Part shown: piece after piece, positions 35,133-44,333 of the stretch
Position numbering within the stretch: position 1 is the stretch's first letter
Layout of the letters: each line of letters begins with the position of its first letter
NCBI GenBank assembly: GCA_963808545.1
Contig: CAWEGB010000008.1
Span: forward strand, 62,001 to 126,000
Origin: JACVRW01 sp963808545
GTDB taxonomy: Bacteria > Actinomycetota > Thermoleophilia > Solirubrobacterales > Thermoleophilaceae
DNA: 64,000 bases
Reading direction: 5' to 3'
The notes under the pieces: generated by a model
What the model was told of the DNA's origin: nothing
The model's database searches: none
The model's input: the letters and a program-made list of their open reading frames with translations, nothing else
Made by a program: the position numbers and the translations under genes

Positions 35133-36407
35133 TTGGCCGACGAACGCCACACGCTGATCAAGACGGCCTCCTACGAGGCCGGTCCCGGGGAGGTGGGACG
35201 AGTTCTCCTGCTGTATTCGGGCGGGCTCGACACCTCGGTGATGCTCAAGTGGATCCAGGACGAGTACGAGGCCGAGGTGGTGGCCCTGACCGTCAATCTG
35301 GGCCAGCCGGGCGAGGATTACGACGTGGTTCGGGGCAAGGCGCTCCAGCTGGGCGCGCTCGAATGCCACGTGGTCGACGCGCGCGAAGAGTTCGCGCGCG
35401 ACTACGTCCTGCCCGCCATCAAGGCGAACGCCCTCTATGGCGGCGGCTACCCGCTGTTCACGGCGCTGGGACGGCCGCTGATCGCCAAGCTGGCGGTGGA
35501 GTACGCGCGCCGCGCCGACTGCGACACCATCGCCCACGGCTGCACCGGCAAGGGCAACGATCAGGTGCGAATCGAGTCGACGGTCATCGCTCTCGATCCC
35601 GCGATGAAGATCATCGCGCCGGTGCGCGGCTGGCAGATGGGACGCGAGGAGGAGATCGCCTACGCGCGCGAGCACGGGATCCCGGTCAAGGGCGGCACCG
35701 AGTCGCCGCCCTATTCGATCGACGACAACCTGTGGGGGCGCTCCTCGGAGGGCGGCGCGATCGAGGACCTCGACGAGCCTCCGCGCGACGACGTCTTCCA
35801 GCTGGTCACGCGCCCGGAGGAGGCACCCGACGAGCCTCAGGACGTGGTCGTCGGCTTCGAGCGCGGCGTGCCGGTGTCGCTCGACGGCGAGCGGCTCGGC
35901 CTGGTGGAGCTGCTCGAGCGGGCCGGAGAGGTCGGCGCCCGCCACGGCGTGGGCATCGTGGACCACATCGAGGACCGCATCGTGGGGCTCAAGGTGCGCG
36001 ACCTCTACGAGGTGCCGGCGGCGGCGATCGTCCTGACCGCGCACAAGGAGCTCGAGAAGCTGGTGGGAACGATCCACCAGAACAACTTCAAGCCCCAGCT
36101 CGACGCCCACTGGGCCTACCTGGTCTACGCAGGCCTGTGGTACGAGCCGCTCCTGTCGGACCTGAACGCGCTGATGGACTCGGTCAACGAGCAGATCTCC
36201 GGGGAGATAACGATGCGGCTCTACAAGGGCTCGGCCCGCGCGGTGGCCCGGCGCTCGCCCAACGCGCTCTACGACGCAGCGCTGGCGGGCTTTGGCGAGT
36301 CGGGTGGCCTGTTCTCGCAACAGGCCAGCCCGGGCTTCATCGAATTGTGGTCGCTGCAGTCGCGAATGGCTTACAACGTGCGGAAACGGGGAAGCGGGGA
36401 GACATGA
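35133..36407 (+). CDS. argG: argininosuccinate synthase
   Basis: 424 residues from a TTG. ATP-dependent joining of citrulline and aspartate. The N-type ATP pyrophosphatase loop is LLLYSGGLDTSVML; later IAHGCTGKGNDQVRIE, GWQMGREEEIAYAREHGIPV, YSIDDNLWGRSSEGG and LTAHKELEKLVGTIHQNNFK. Length and motifs are normal. argH does not follow; argF and argH must lie outside this window. Confidence 0.96.
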   Translation: MADERHTLIKTASYEAGPGEVGRVLLLYSGGLDTSVMLKWIQDEYEAEVVALTVNLGQPGEDYDVVRGKALQLGALECHVVDAREEFARDYVLPAIKANALYGGGYPLFTALGRPLIAKLAVEYARRADCDTIAHGCTGKGNDQVRIESTVIALDPAMKIIAPVRGWQMGREEEIAYAREHGIPVKGGTESPPYSIDDNLWGRSSEGGAIEDLDEPPRDDVFQLVTRPEEAPDEPQDVVVGFERGVPVSLDGERLGLVELLERAGEVGARHGVGIVDHIEDRIVGLKVRDLYEVPAAAIVLTAHKELEKLVGTIHQNNFKPQLDAHWAYLVYAGLWYEPLLSDLNALMDSVNEQISGEITMRLYKGSARAVARRSPNALYDAALAGFGESGGLFSQQASPGFIELWSLQSRMAYNVRKRGSGET

Positions 36408-36577
36408 TGTTTAAGGGCTACACCCTTCTCGGCTGGTTGACGTGGCAAGGCATCCGCGCCGTCGCGAAGCGCAAGCTGGGCCAGAACAAGGTCAAGCTGG
36501 GCGCAGGCGCCACCGGGCTGCTCGCGCTCGTGGCCGCCCTCGTGGCCGCCCGGGCCACGGGCGACGACGACAGCTAG
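36404..36577 (+). CDS. small single-pass membrane protein (57 aa)
   Basis: Starts MMFKGYTLLGWLTWQGIRAVAKRKLGQNK at the ATGA overlap with argG, followed by one hydrophobic segment (GATGLLALVAALVAARA) and an acidic end GDDDS. The coupling to argG and the preserved topology suggest a real gene. Its function is unknown. Confidence 0.6.
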   Translation: MMFKGYTLLGWLTWQGIRAVAKRKLGQNKVKLGAGATGLLALVAALVAARATGDDDS

Positions 36578-37083
36578 CGAGCCCGATCGGCGGGCGGGCG
36601 GCTTCGCTCGGGCGCCCGCCCGGGCGCGGCCTCGCGCGAATCGGCCGCCGCCAGCTCTCCGGGCGCGGGTGCGGGCTTGGCCCGGCGCTCCGCCCTGCGC
36701 TCGCGCCGGCTTCGCCGCGGCTTGTCCTCTTTCTTGAAGCGGGTCCCGATCGTGACCAGGAGGTGCAGGACGCCGAGCGCGATGAAGAAGGCGGTGGGCG
36801 CGGTCTCGTCGGAGAAGCCGGCAATGAACGGCATGGCGATCAGCACGCCGGCGAGCACGTAGTCGAGCACGACGTGTGCCGCGAGGGGCACGTAGTTGAT
36901 GAGGCTGGTCGGGCCCTCGGTGGCGGCGGCCAGGAACAGCACCACGAGGCCCGCGAGGATGGCCACCGCGATCGCGGCGCCTGACTCGAAGCTGAGCAGG
37001 AATGGCGACACGATCAGGAGCACGCCGGCGGCGTACTCGATGAAGCCGTGCACGAAGCGGGGAATCGGCCCTTCCTTGAGCAT
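36574..37083 (-). CDS. four-helix membrane protein (SPW-repeat-like)
   Basis: 169 residues. Four hydrophobic segments (YAAGVLLIVSPFLLSF, AIAVAILAGLVVLFLAAA, VVLDYVLAGVLIAMPFIAGF, TAFFIALGVLHLLVTIG) then a basic tail (KKEDKPRRSRRERRAERRAK). The repeated small-residue/Pro helix pairs resemble SPW/HdeD-type proteins. It converges with the small argG-linked gene, overlapping 4 nt. An upstream TTG at 37122 is open, but the ATG at 37083 puts the first helix in place. Confidence 0.65.
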   Translation of the reverse strand: MLKEGPIPRFVHGFIEYAAGVLLIVSPFLLSFESGAAIAVAILAGLVVLFLAAATEGPTSLINYVPLAAHVVLDYVLAGVLIAMPFIAGFSDETAPTAFFIALGVLHLLVTIGTRFKKEDKPRRSRRERRAERRAKPAPAPGELAAADSREAAPGRAPERSRPPADRAR

Positions 37084-37183
37084 GTAGGGGTTATACCCGC
37101 CCTGCCACCCGGCAGTCCGCAAGCTGCGTCGATTGGGCGCGCACTGACCATCCCGGCCACCCTGAGTCGTCGGCCCCCGACCG

Positions 37184-37189
37184 TATAGT
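37184..37189 (+). promoter_or_regulatory. leaderless-type -10 box for dnaE
   Basis: TATAGT, 9 nt before the dnaE ATG; no Shine-Dalgarno sequence. Confidence 0.5.
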
Positions 37190-37198
37190 CGATCGCCG

Positions 37199-40100
37199 AT
37201 GTCGTTCGCGCATCTCCACGTCCACTCCGAGTACTCGGTGCTCGACGGCGCCTGCCGGATCGAGGCGCTGGCCGAGCGTGCCGCCGCGCACGATCAGCCG
37301 GCCCTCGGGCTCACCGATCACGGCGTGATGAACGGTGCCGTGGAGCACTACAAGGCCTGCCGAAGGCACGGAATCAAGCCGATTCTCGGGCTCGAGGCCT
37401 ATTTCGTGGACGACCGCGCCACGGAGGCCGTGCGCTACGAGCGCAACCACCTCACCCTGCTCGCAGCCAGCGACCAGGGCTTTCGCAACCTGGTCAAGCT
37501 CAGCTCGGCGGGCTATCTCGAGGGCTACCGCCGCGGCAAGGCCAACGTCGACCTCGAGTTGCTGTCGCGCCACTCCGAGGGCGTGCTGGCGCTCACCGGC
37601 TGCCTGCAGTCACGCATCTGCCGCCGCCTCGTGGACGGCTCGCCGGCCGAGGCCCGGTCCCACGCCGATGCTCTGATGCAGGTGTTCGGCGCCGACAACG
37701 TCTTCTTCGAGGTCCAGAAGAACGGCGTGGCCGATCAGGAGCGCGCCAACGTGGGCCTCGCCGAGATCGCCCGCGAGGTCGGTCGCCCCCTGGTGGCCAC
37801 GGGCGACGTGCACTACCTGCGCCGCGAGGACTACGACAACCACCGCGCGCTGCTCTGCGTGCAGACCAAGAGCACCCTGGCGCAGCCGAAGCTGTCCTTC
37901 GACACCAACGAGTTCTTCCTGAAGAGCACGGGCGAGATGGCCGACGACTTCGGGGAGTGGCCGGAGGCGCTGCGCACCAGCCTCGAGATCGCCGACCGCT
38001 GCCAGGTCGAGATCGAGCTGGGCAAGCTGCTGATCCCGCGCTTCCCCACGCCGGAGGGGGACGCGGAGGCGGACTACCTGCGCCGGATGGCCCACGCCGG
38101 CCTGCGCAAGCGCTACGGCGATCCGCCCCCGGCCGAGGCGGTCGAGCGGCTCGAGATGGAGCTCGAGGTGATCGAGCGGATGGGCTTCTCGGCCTACTTC
38201 CTGATCGTCTGGGACTTCGTGAAGTTCGCCAAGGACTCGGGCATCTCCGTGGGCCCGGGGCGCGGCTCGGCGGCGGGCTCGCTCGTGTCCTACTCGCTCA
38301 ACATCACCGAGGTCGACCCGCTGGCCTACGGCCTGCTGTTCGAGCGCTTCCTCAACCCGGAGCGGGTCTCGATGCCGGACATCGACATCGACTTCTCGGT
38401 CAAGGGACGCGCCCGCGTGATGCGCTACGTGGAGGAGAAGTACGGCAAGGACTCGGTGGCTCAGATCGTGACCTTCGGCAAGATGCTGCCGCGCAACGCC
38501 ACGCGCGACGCCGCGCGCGTGCTGGGCCTCGACTACGGCACCGGGGACCGGCTGGCCAAGCTGATCCCGGAGCCGGTGATGGGCCGCACCAAGTCGTTCG
38601 ACGAGTACCTCTCCGAGGAGCCTGAGCTGCGCCGGGCCTACGACTCCGAGCCCGAGTCGCGCCAGATCATCGACACCGCCAAGGGCCTCGAGGGGATCGT
38701 GCGCAACGCGGGCATCCACGCAGCCGCGGTGGTGATCGCCGACCGCCCGCTCACCGACATCGTGCCCGTGCAGTTGATGGAGGACCGCGGCGCGGCCTCG
38801 GCCGACGGTGGACGTGCGTACAAGGTGGTCACCCAGTACTCGATGAAGCCGATCGAGGAGATCGGCCTGCTCAAGATGGACTTCCTCGGCCTGCGCAACC
38901 TCGACGTGATCGAGGACTGCCTGGCGATCATCGAGGAGGCCACTGGCCAGCGCCCGGACATGGCCTCGCTGCCGCTCGACGACGCCAAGACGTTCGAGAT
39001 GATGGCCCGTGGCGAATCGATCGGCGTGTTCCAGTTCGAGTCCGACGGCATGCGCGACGCGCTGCGCAAGGTGCGGCCCACCGAGTTCGAGGATCTCGTG
39101 GCGCTCAACGCCCTCTACCGGCCTGGGGCGATGCGTCATATCGACACCTATGCGCGCAACAAGCGCAATCCGGAGATCGTCACCTACCTCGACGAGCGCC
39201 TGCGCCCGATCACCGAGGCCACCTACTCGGTGATCCTCTACCAGGAGCAGTCGATGCAGATCGCCAAGTCGATCGCCGGCTTCTCCGGGGCCGAGGCGGA
39301 CGACCTGCGCAAGGCCATCGGCAAGAAGAATCGCGCGGCGATGGAGGCCCTGCGTGAGCGCTTCTTCGAGGGCGCCCGGGCCAGCGGCACCCAGGAGAGC
39401 GTCATCCAGCAGCTGTGGGCGGTCAACGAGGCGGCAGCCGACTACTCCTTCAACCGCTCGCACGCCGCCTGCTACGGCCTGGTCGGCTACCGGACCGCCT
39501 GGCTGAAGGCCAACTATCCGGCCGAGTACATGGCCGCCCTCATCTCCTCGGTCATGTCGACCAAGGACAAGGTGCCGTTCTTCGTGGCCCAGTGCGAGGA
39601 CATGGGCATCGAGGTGCTGCCGCCGGACGTGAACATGTCGGGACACGACTTCAAGGTCGTGGAGGGCAACATCCGCTTCGGCCTCGACGCGGTCAAGGGC
39701 CTCGGCTACTCGGCGGTGGAGGCCATCATCCGCGCGCGAGAGGAGGATGGCCCGTTCACCTCGGTGTGGGACTTCTGCCGGCGGGTGGACTGCCAGGCGG
39801 TGAACAAGAAGGCCAGCGAGTCGCTGGTCAAGTGCGGCGCCATGGACTCGCTACCGGGCACCCGCACCGGGATGATGCACGTGCTCCCCAACGCGCAGGC
39901 GGCGGGTGTGCAGACTCAGCAGGACGCGCAGCGCGGTCAGGGCTCGTTCTTCGACCTGGACGGCGCGGGGGAGGGGGTCGGCCCCGAGCCCGATCTGCCG
40001 GTGCCCGAGTTGCCCGACGAGCGCGAGGACCTGAACACGTGGGAGAAGGAGACCCTCGGTTTGTTCCTGTCCTCCCATCCGCTGAAAACGGTGCGCCCGG

Positions 40101-40672
40101 CCCTGCGCGCGAAGGTCGACTGCTCCCTGGCCGACCTGCCCCAGAAGAAGGACGGCGAGCTGGTCACCGTGGGCGGCATGATCGCCGAGTGCAAGCGCAT
40201 CCGCACCAAGAAGGGTGACCCGATGATGTTCGCCACCCTCGACGACCTCGAGGGCCAGGTGGAGATGCTCGTGTTCAACTCGGCCTACTCCGCCAACGCC
40301 GAGAAGGTGGACGTTGACCGCATCGTGCTGGTGCGCGGCCGGGTGGACCACAAGGAGGCGGGCGAGATCAAGCTGATCGCCCAGGACGTGGAGACCTTCG
40401 AGCCGACGCAGGAGGAGGTGCTCCGCGCGGCGGAGGAGATCGCCGCCGAGCCGGTGATCCGGCGCCTCACCCTGCACGTCTCGCCCGGGGTGCCCGACAG
40501 CTTCCTGGAAGAGCTGCGTGAGGTGGTTGGACACCACCCCGGCGAGCACGAGCTGCTGCTGGCCGTCGGCGAGCGGCGCCTGCTGCTGGGCGACGGCTGG
40601 CGCGTGTCCGCCGACGCCACCTGCCGGGCCGAGCTGGCCGGGCTCTCGGGCTCTGCCCGCATAGCCTCCTAG
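37199..40672 (+). CDS. dnaE: DNA polymerase III alpha subunit
   Basis: 1157 residues, the replicative C-family polymerase. PHP domain at the N-terminus (AHLHVHSEYSVLDGACRIEAL), palm with the catalytic PDIDIDFS and GPGRGSAAGSLV, fingers (YQEQSMQIAKSIAGFSGAEAD, KKNRAAMEAL, YSFNRSHAACYGLVGYRTAWLKANYP), and after ~residue 960 the OB domain (VTVGGMIAECKRIRTKKGDPMMFATLDD). It fits the DnaE1 replicative type. No intein or frame break. It stands alone, with a leaderless-type promoter. Confidence 0.97.
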   Translation: MSFAHLHVHSEYSVLDGACRIEALAERAAAHDQPALGLTDHGVMNGAVEHYKACRRHGIKPILGLEAYFVDDRATEAVRYERNHLTLLAASDQGFRNLVKLSSAGYLEGYRRGKANVDLELLSRHSEGVLALTGCLQSRICRRLVDGSPAEARSHADALMQVFGADNVFFEVQKNGVADQERANVGLAEIAREVGRPLVATGDVHYLRREDYDNHRALLCVQTKSTLAQPKLSFDTNEFFLKSTGEMADDFGEWPEALRTSLEIADRCQVEIELGKLLIPRFPTPEGDAEADYLRRMAHAGLRKRYGDPPPAEAVERLEMELEVIERMGFSAYFLIVWDFVKFAKDSGISVGPGRGSAAGSLVSYSLNITEVDPLAYGLLFERFLNPERVSMPDIDIDFSVKGRARVMRYVEEKYGKDSVAQIVTFGKMLPRNATRDAARVLGLDYGTGDRLAKLIPEPVMGRTKSFDEYLSEEPELRRAYDSEPESRQIIDTAKGLEGIVRNAGIHAAAVVIADRPLTDIVPVQLMEDRGAASADGGRAYKVVTQYSMKPIEEIGLLKMDFLGLRNLDVIEDCLAIIEEATGQRPDMASLPLDDAKTFEMMARGESIGVFQFESDGMRDALRKVRPTEFEDLVALNALYRPGAMRHIDTYARNKRNPEIVTYLDERLRPITEATYSVILYQEQSMQIAKSIAGFSGAEADDLRKAIGKKNRAAMEALRERFFEGARASGTQESVIQQLWAVNEAAADYSFNRSHAACYGLVGYRTAWLKANYPAEYMAALISSVMSTKDKVPFFVAQCEDMGIEVLPPDVNMSGHDFKVVEGNIRFGLDAVKGLGYSAVEAIIRAREEDGPFTSVWDFCRRVDCQAVNKKASESLVKCGAMDSLPGTRTGMMHVLPNAQAAGVQTQQDAQRGQGSFFDLDGAGEGVGPEPDLPVPELPDEREDLNTWEKETLGLFLSSHPLKTVRPALRAKVDCSLADLPQKKDGELVTVGGMIAECKRIRTKKGDPMMFATLDDLEGQVEMLVFNSAYSANAEKVDVDRIVLVRGRVDHKEAGEIKLIAQDVETFEPTQEEVLRAAEEIAAEPVIRRLTLHVSPGVPDSFLEELREVVGHHPGEHELLLAVGERRLLLGDGWRVSADATCRAELAGLSGSARIAS

Positions 40673-40687
40673 CCCCTACAGGAAATA

Positions 40688-40702
40688 CCCCGGGATCCGG
40701 GG
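40688..40702 (+). terminator. weak hairpin after dnaE
   Basis: CCCCGG-GAT-CCGGGG, a 6-bp GC stem with a 3-nt loop, 16 nt after the stop; no T-run. It may help terminate dnaE transcription. Confidence 0.3.
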
Positions 40703-40751
40703 AGGTCTACCTGGCGACGAGAGATTCCCGCCACCACGACAGGAGACCTCG

Positions 40752-41100
40752 ATGTTCTCGCTCGCACGCTTGGCTTGCAGTCGTACGGGATTTGGGGCCG
40801 TGGCGGTGGTGCTGGCGGCGGTGCTGATCGGCTGCGGCCGAGGTGGCGGCAATGACAGCGAGGAGGACCAGATCCGGGCCGTCATCGAGGATTTCAACTC
40901 GGCCGTTCTCGATCGCGACTGGGCCGAGGCCTGCGGCTACATGACCGCCGAATCCCAGAGGGTCCTCGCGCGGGTCGGCCGAGGCCGGGGCCGCCGACGG
41001 CGGCTGCGCGGGGACGCTGAGGACCGGTGTGGGCGAGCAGCTGGAGCAACGCACGAAGCGCGACTTCGAGGGCGTGGAGATCACCGACATGTTCGGTTAG
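40752..41100 (+). pseudogene. NTF2-like lipoprotein, frameshifted
   Basis: Residues 1-~28 form a lipoprotein signal with lipobox VLIGC, followed by DQIRAVIEDFNSAVLDRDWAEACGYMTAESQRVLA, an NTF2-like beginning found in many actinobacterial lipoproteins. From ~40970 the original frame becomes Arg/Gly-rich nonsense to 41180, while the neighbouring frame continues as AGAADGGCAGTLRTGVGEQLEQ and FEGVEITDMFG, ending at 41100. One frame break near 40965-40990 explains this. Even when mended, the protein is shorter than I would expect for the family. Confidence 0.6.
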
Positions 41101-41109
41101 GCAGCTCGC

Positions 41110-42201
41110 CTATGTCGCCGGCGGCACGACGCACAGCTCTGGCCGGTCGGGGCTGTTCAAACTTCGTCGCAGTGAGATGAACGCCACGGTGCCCACGAGC
41201 AGGGGCAGCCAGAAGAGGATCACGCGGTATACGAGCACCGCGGCGGTCGTGGCCGCAGCGGGGACCCCGTACACGATCAGAGTGCCGATAAGCCCGCCGT
41301 CGATTCCTCCGAGGCCGCCGGGCAGCGGCAGCAGCCCACCGAGCTGCCCGATCAGGTAGCCCATCAAGATCACCGTGATCGGGGGCGAGAAGTCGAAGGC
41401 CTGGAACGTGGCCCACAGAACGGCGTTGTCAAACGCCCAGTAGCCGAGTGCGCCGGCGATCACGAGCAGATTTCGCGAGCGCACGATCTGTACCGCCTCC
41501 GCCGTGCCGCCCACCAGCGCCTTACGCACATTGCGCAGCGCCTTGCGCAGCCTCCGCGCGTCAGCCGAGACCGGCGCGCCGACGCCGAGCCGCGGCACCA
41601 CGAGCACCGCTGCTATCACCAGCAGGGCGCCCGCTGCCGGCGCTGCCGTCAGCCACAGCGACAGGTCCGGCCCAAGCAGGCCCAGCGCCATGACGGTGCC
41701 GAGCACCGCAACGGCGATGAAGTTCACCGAGCTCTTGATGAGGAAGAAGGCCACCGAGCGGCTCGCGATCCGCTCCGCAGGCATGCCCCCCTCGCTCAGG
41801 ATCCAGGCGCCCAGCGCGAGCCCCCCGGCCCCGCTGGCAGGCACGATCGAGCCCGCCGCCAGCTCTGACAAGCCGATCTCCCAGCTGGTGCGCCACGGCA
41901 TCCGGGGGCAGAAGATGGGCCGGAACAAGAACACGTAGGACACACACGACAAGGCCTCGAGGACCACCGCCAGCGCCACCCACTCGGGCTGGGCTTCGGT
42001 CAACAGGTCGCGGACCTCCCCGAGCCCTGGCGCTAACAGCAGCACCAGACCGACCACCGCAAGCGCCGCAACGATCTGGAACGTGCGCTTCGCGATCCGG
42101 CGGGGCTCGAACTCGTCGGGCATCGTGACGCCCGGTGTTCGGTCGAGGGGCTCGACACGGAAGCGTCGCCCGTCGGCTGTCCTCGCCTCATCCAGAGCCA
42201 T
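41110..42201 (-). CDS. flippase-like membrane protein (UPF0104/LPG synthase TM family)
   Basis: 363 residues with about eight helices. Typical patterns of the lysylphosphatidylglycerol-synthase transmembrane (UPF0104) family: the early LLAPGLGEVRDLLTEAQPEWVALAVVLEALSCVSYVFLF, the ASGAGGLALGAWIL segment, and the hallmark GYLIGQLGGLLPLPGGLGGIDGGLIG, followed by VLVYRVILFWLPLLVG. There is no C-terminal aminoacyl-transferase domain, so a lipid or polyprenol flippase-like role is more likely than LPG synthesis. Its end lies 9 nt from the decayed lipoprotein gene. Confidence 0.85.
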   Translation of the reverse strand: MALDEARTADGRRFRVEPLDRTPGVTMPDEFEPRRIAKRTFQIVAALAVVGLVLLLAPGLGEVRDLLTEAQPEWVALAVVLEALSCVSYVFLFRPIFCPRMPWRTSWEIGLSELAAGSIVPASGAGGLALGAWILSEGGMPAERIASRSVAFFLIKSSVNFIAVAVLGTVMALGLLGPDLSLWLTAAPAAGALLVIAAVLVVPRLGVGAPVSADARRLRKALRNVRKALVGGTAEAVQIVRSRNLLVIAGALGYWAFDNAVLWATFQAFDFSPPITVILMGYLIGQLGGLLPLPGGLGGIDGGLIGTLIVYGVPAAATTAAVLVYRVILFWLPLLVGTVAFISLRRSLNSPDRPELCVVPPAT

Positions 42202-42256
42202 CGAGTCTCGCAGCCCCCGGCCGCCGTCGAGCCTCGACTTCGGCCCGACACGGGTC

Positions 42257-42262
42257 TAGTCT
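42257..42262 (+). promoter_or_regulatory. leaderless-type -10 box
   Basis: TAGTCT, 10 nt before the ATG of the 46-residue membrane protein at 42273. Confidence 0.35.
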
Positions 42263-42272
42263 CAACCGCTGG

Positions 42273-42413
42273 ATGCTCTGGGCAATCATCGGGATCGCAG
42301 TGGTGGTGCTTGTACTCGTCGTCGTCGTGGTGTGGTCGTCCAGGACGATCCCTAACGACGAGGACACACGCGCGCGAGACTCAGTCGGCGCTTCGGGACG
42401 AGTGGACCCCTGA
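42273..42413 (+). CDS. small single-pass membrane protein (46 aa)
   Basis: MLWAIIGIAVVVLVLVVVVVW is a single hydrophobic helix, followed by a polar tail (SSRTIPNDEDTRARDS). Short, but the -10 box and topology support it. Function unknown. Confidence 0.4.
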   Translation: MLWAIIGIAVVVLVLVVVVVWSSRTIPNDEDTRARDSVGASGRVDP

Positions 42414-42433
42414 CGACGCTAGGTAGGCACTGC

Positions 42434-42439
42434 CATACT
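42434..42439 (+). promoter_or_regulatory. leaderless-type -10 box
   Basis: CATACT, 7 nt before the GTG at 42447. Confidence 0.35.
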
Positions 42440-42446
42440 CGCCGCC

Positions 42447-43280
42447 GTGGGTGCCCGCGGGCTGATCGTCGATGTCGGGATGCACACCGGCCGCGACGCG
42501 GAGTTCTACCTGCGTAAGGGCTTCGAGGTGGTCGCCATCGAGGCGGACGCCGACCTGGCACGGGCAGCGTCCAAGCGCTTGGCGGGGTGGGTCGAGTCGG
42601 GCCGGCTGACGATTCGCGAGGTGGCGATCGCTCCCCACGACGGCGAGGTGCGCTTCTTTGCCAACCCGGGCCACGACGATTGGGGGACGATCAACGAGGA
42701 GCTGGTGCATCGCAACGAGCGCCATGGCCAGCCCAGCGAGGCGCGGGTGGTGCCCGCTATGCGCTTCGAGCGGGTGCTAGAGGAGCTCGGGCGGGTCCCG
42801 TACTACGTGAAGATCGACATCGAGGGCGCTGACCAGCTGTGCCTCGACGCGCTTTCCTCGTGCGAGCTTCGGCCGCCGTACGTCTCGGTTGAGACCTCGC
42901 TCGACAGTCGTCGAGAGGCCGAGCGGCAATTCACGACCATGCGCGACCTCGGCTACGACGCCTTCAAGATTGTCAACCAGAGACTCAATGCCCAGTACAC
43001 ATGCCCAGACCCGCCGCGCGAAGGGGAATTCGTGGAGGTGCGCTTCGACACCCTGATGAGCGGCCCGTTCGGTGAGGAGACACCCGGACCTTGGCTGTCT
43101 TTCGACCGGGCGTGGCGGCGCTATCGCGCCATCCTGGTCGAGCAGCGCGTGTTCGGGATTTCCGGCCTGCTGGGAACGACGTGGCTGGCCCGCGTCTACT
43201 CAGGCGTGCGCCGACGGCTGCTGGGCGCCCCCGTTGGCTGGTATGACCTCCATGCCCGCCACGCCGGCGCTCGGCGCTAG
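42447..43280 (+). CDS. FkbM-family methyltransferase
   Basis: 277 residues from a GTG. SAM-binding motif I is IVDVGMHTGRDAEFYLRKGFEVVAIEAD, and the FkbM feature VPYYVKIDIEGADQLCLDAL follows (DxEG motif). A pattern PGHDDWGTINEELVHRN lies between. FkbM enzymes O-methylate sugars, lipids or polyketides. The C-terminal ~70 residues (WRRYRAILVEQRVFGISGLLGTTWLARVYSG) are an extension that could touch the membrane. The substrate is unknown. Confidence 0.85.
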   Translation: MGARGLIVDVGMHTGRDAEFYLRKGFEVVAIEADADLARAASKRLAGWVESGRLTIREVAIAPHDGEVRFFANPGHDDWGTINEELVHRNERHGQPSEARVVPAMRFERVLEELGRVPYYVKIDIEGADQLCLDALSSCELRPPYVSVETSLDSRREAERQFTTMRDLGYDAFKIVNQRLNAQYTCPDPPREGEFVEVRFDTLMSGPFGEETPGPWLSFDRAWRRYRAILVEQRVFGISGLLGTTWLARVYSGVRRRLLGAPVGWYDLHARHAGARR

Positions 43281-43432
43281 AGCTTCCGACGGGAGTGAGT
43301 CAGGCCCGCTCTGGCGGCTCGTCCTAGACGCTCGGGAAGGCGCGGGTCGGGCGCCGGTGGAGCTGAGGATGACCCTTCGACCCTGCTCCGGATTGAGAGT
43401 CCGCCAGGCCCGGGCTGAGGTGAGCAAGCCAC

Positions 43433-43879
43433 TCAGAACAGAATCGCCGCGGCAGCCGCCAGCCACGCGAGCGCCAGCAGTGTTCCCACGATCCCCAGCA
43501 CGTGGCCGGCGCCGGCGGCGCCTCGCGCGCGGGTGGTCGAGCGTCTCGCCTCGCGCCCGAGGCCCCAGGCGCTCACGGACAGGGGGAGCGAGACGATGGA
43601 GAGCAGACCGAGCGACATCGCGAACACGCAGATACCGAGCGCGCCCAGCAGAAGAGAGCCCATCGCGGTGCCGGCGCCGGCGGGCCGCGCGGGGGAGAGA
43701 GGCCGGTCGCCGGGCAGCCAACGCAGGGCCTGCCACAGGTCCTGCGAGTAGCGCGCCGCCCAGGCCTCGGCCACGCGTGCTTCGAACTCCTCGCCTGTCA
43801 GCCGGCCGCTCAACCAGTGGCCGCGCAGCAGCCCCACGGCGTACTCGCGTTCGCGGTCCGATACGAGCAGCGCTTCCAC
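43433..43879 (-). CDS. DUF1707 membrane protein
   Basis: 148 residues from a GTG. The N-terminal DUF1707 domain (VSDREREYAVGLLRGHWLSGRLTGEEFEARVAEAWAAR) is followed by a linker and two membrane segments (SLLLGALGICVFAMSLGLL, GIVGTLLALAWLAAAAAIL). DUF1707 proteins in actinobacteria are often envelope proteins of unknown role. It is divergent from the Cys-rich protein at 43935; a TAACAT box lies 11 nt before its start. Confidence 0.82.
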   Translation of the reverse strand: MEALLVSDREREYAVGLLRGHWLSGRLTGEEFEARVAEAWAARYSQDLWQALRWLPGDRPLSPARPAGAGTAMGSLLLGALGICVFAMSLGLLSIVSLPLSVSAWGLGREARRSTTRARGAAGAGHVLGIVGTLLALAWLAAAAAILF

Positions 43880-43922
43880 TCTGCCACGGCATGTTAGAAC
43901 CGCGTGGCGACCGCTCAGCCCC

Positions 43923-43928
43923 TACACT
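43923..43928 (+). promoter_or_regulatory. leaderless-type -10 box
   Basis: TACACT, 6 nt before the GTG at 43935. Confidence 0.45.
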
Positions 43929-43934
43929 GGCCGG

Positions 43935-44333
43935 GTGCAACCGCTCCCCGCTCGCCACGCGAACGAGCTCCACGAGTGCCGGCGCTGCTGCTCATTCTGC
44001 GACCGGGTCGTCCATCCCTCCGGCTGCATCGCCTCGGGCTGCCAGTTCCTCTACCTCTACGACGACGAGGCCACCGGCCGCCGCTTCATGGGCTGCATGC
44101 ACAAGGTCTTCCGCGGCGAGATCGACCGCGAGCTGTTCGAGCAGGCGGAGCGGTCACGACAGGGCTTCGGCGGGGTCAAGATGACCGGCATGCCACTGCC
44201 CCAGTGCCGGGCGAGCGTCGAGCGCGCCTACGACGGCTACTCGGAGGCGTTCGAGTGCGTGAACCCGGAGTTCTTCAACAAGCCTTCGCTGGATGACGTG
44301 GATACAGCCTTCGATCTCCGAGACGAGCTCTAG
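43935..44333 (+). CDS. cysteine-rich protein of unknown function
   Basis: 132 residues from a GTG, no signal or membrane segment. It has a cysteine cluster at 15, 18, 19, 22, 31 and 36 (ECRRCCSFCDRVVHPSGCIASGC), then GCMHKVF, LPQCRASV and FECVNPEFF. The spacing suggests a zinc or iron-sulfur site. I do not recognise a named family. It is tail-to-tail with endonuclease IV (4-nt overlap), and the leaderless promoter supports expression. Confidence 0.7.
   Translation: MQPLPARHANELHECRRCCSFCDRVVHPSGCIASGCQFLYLYDDEATGRRFMGCMHKVFRGEIDRELFEQAERSRQGFGGVKMTGMPLPQCRASVERAYDGYSEAFECVNPEFFNKPSLDDVDTAFDLRDEL

Noticed and set aside
37610..39646. A 678-residue open frame antisense to dnaE
   Set aside because: His/Arg/Val-rich composition typical of antisense frames in high-GC genes; dnaE motifs on the plus strand are complete.
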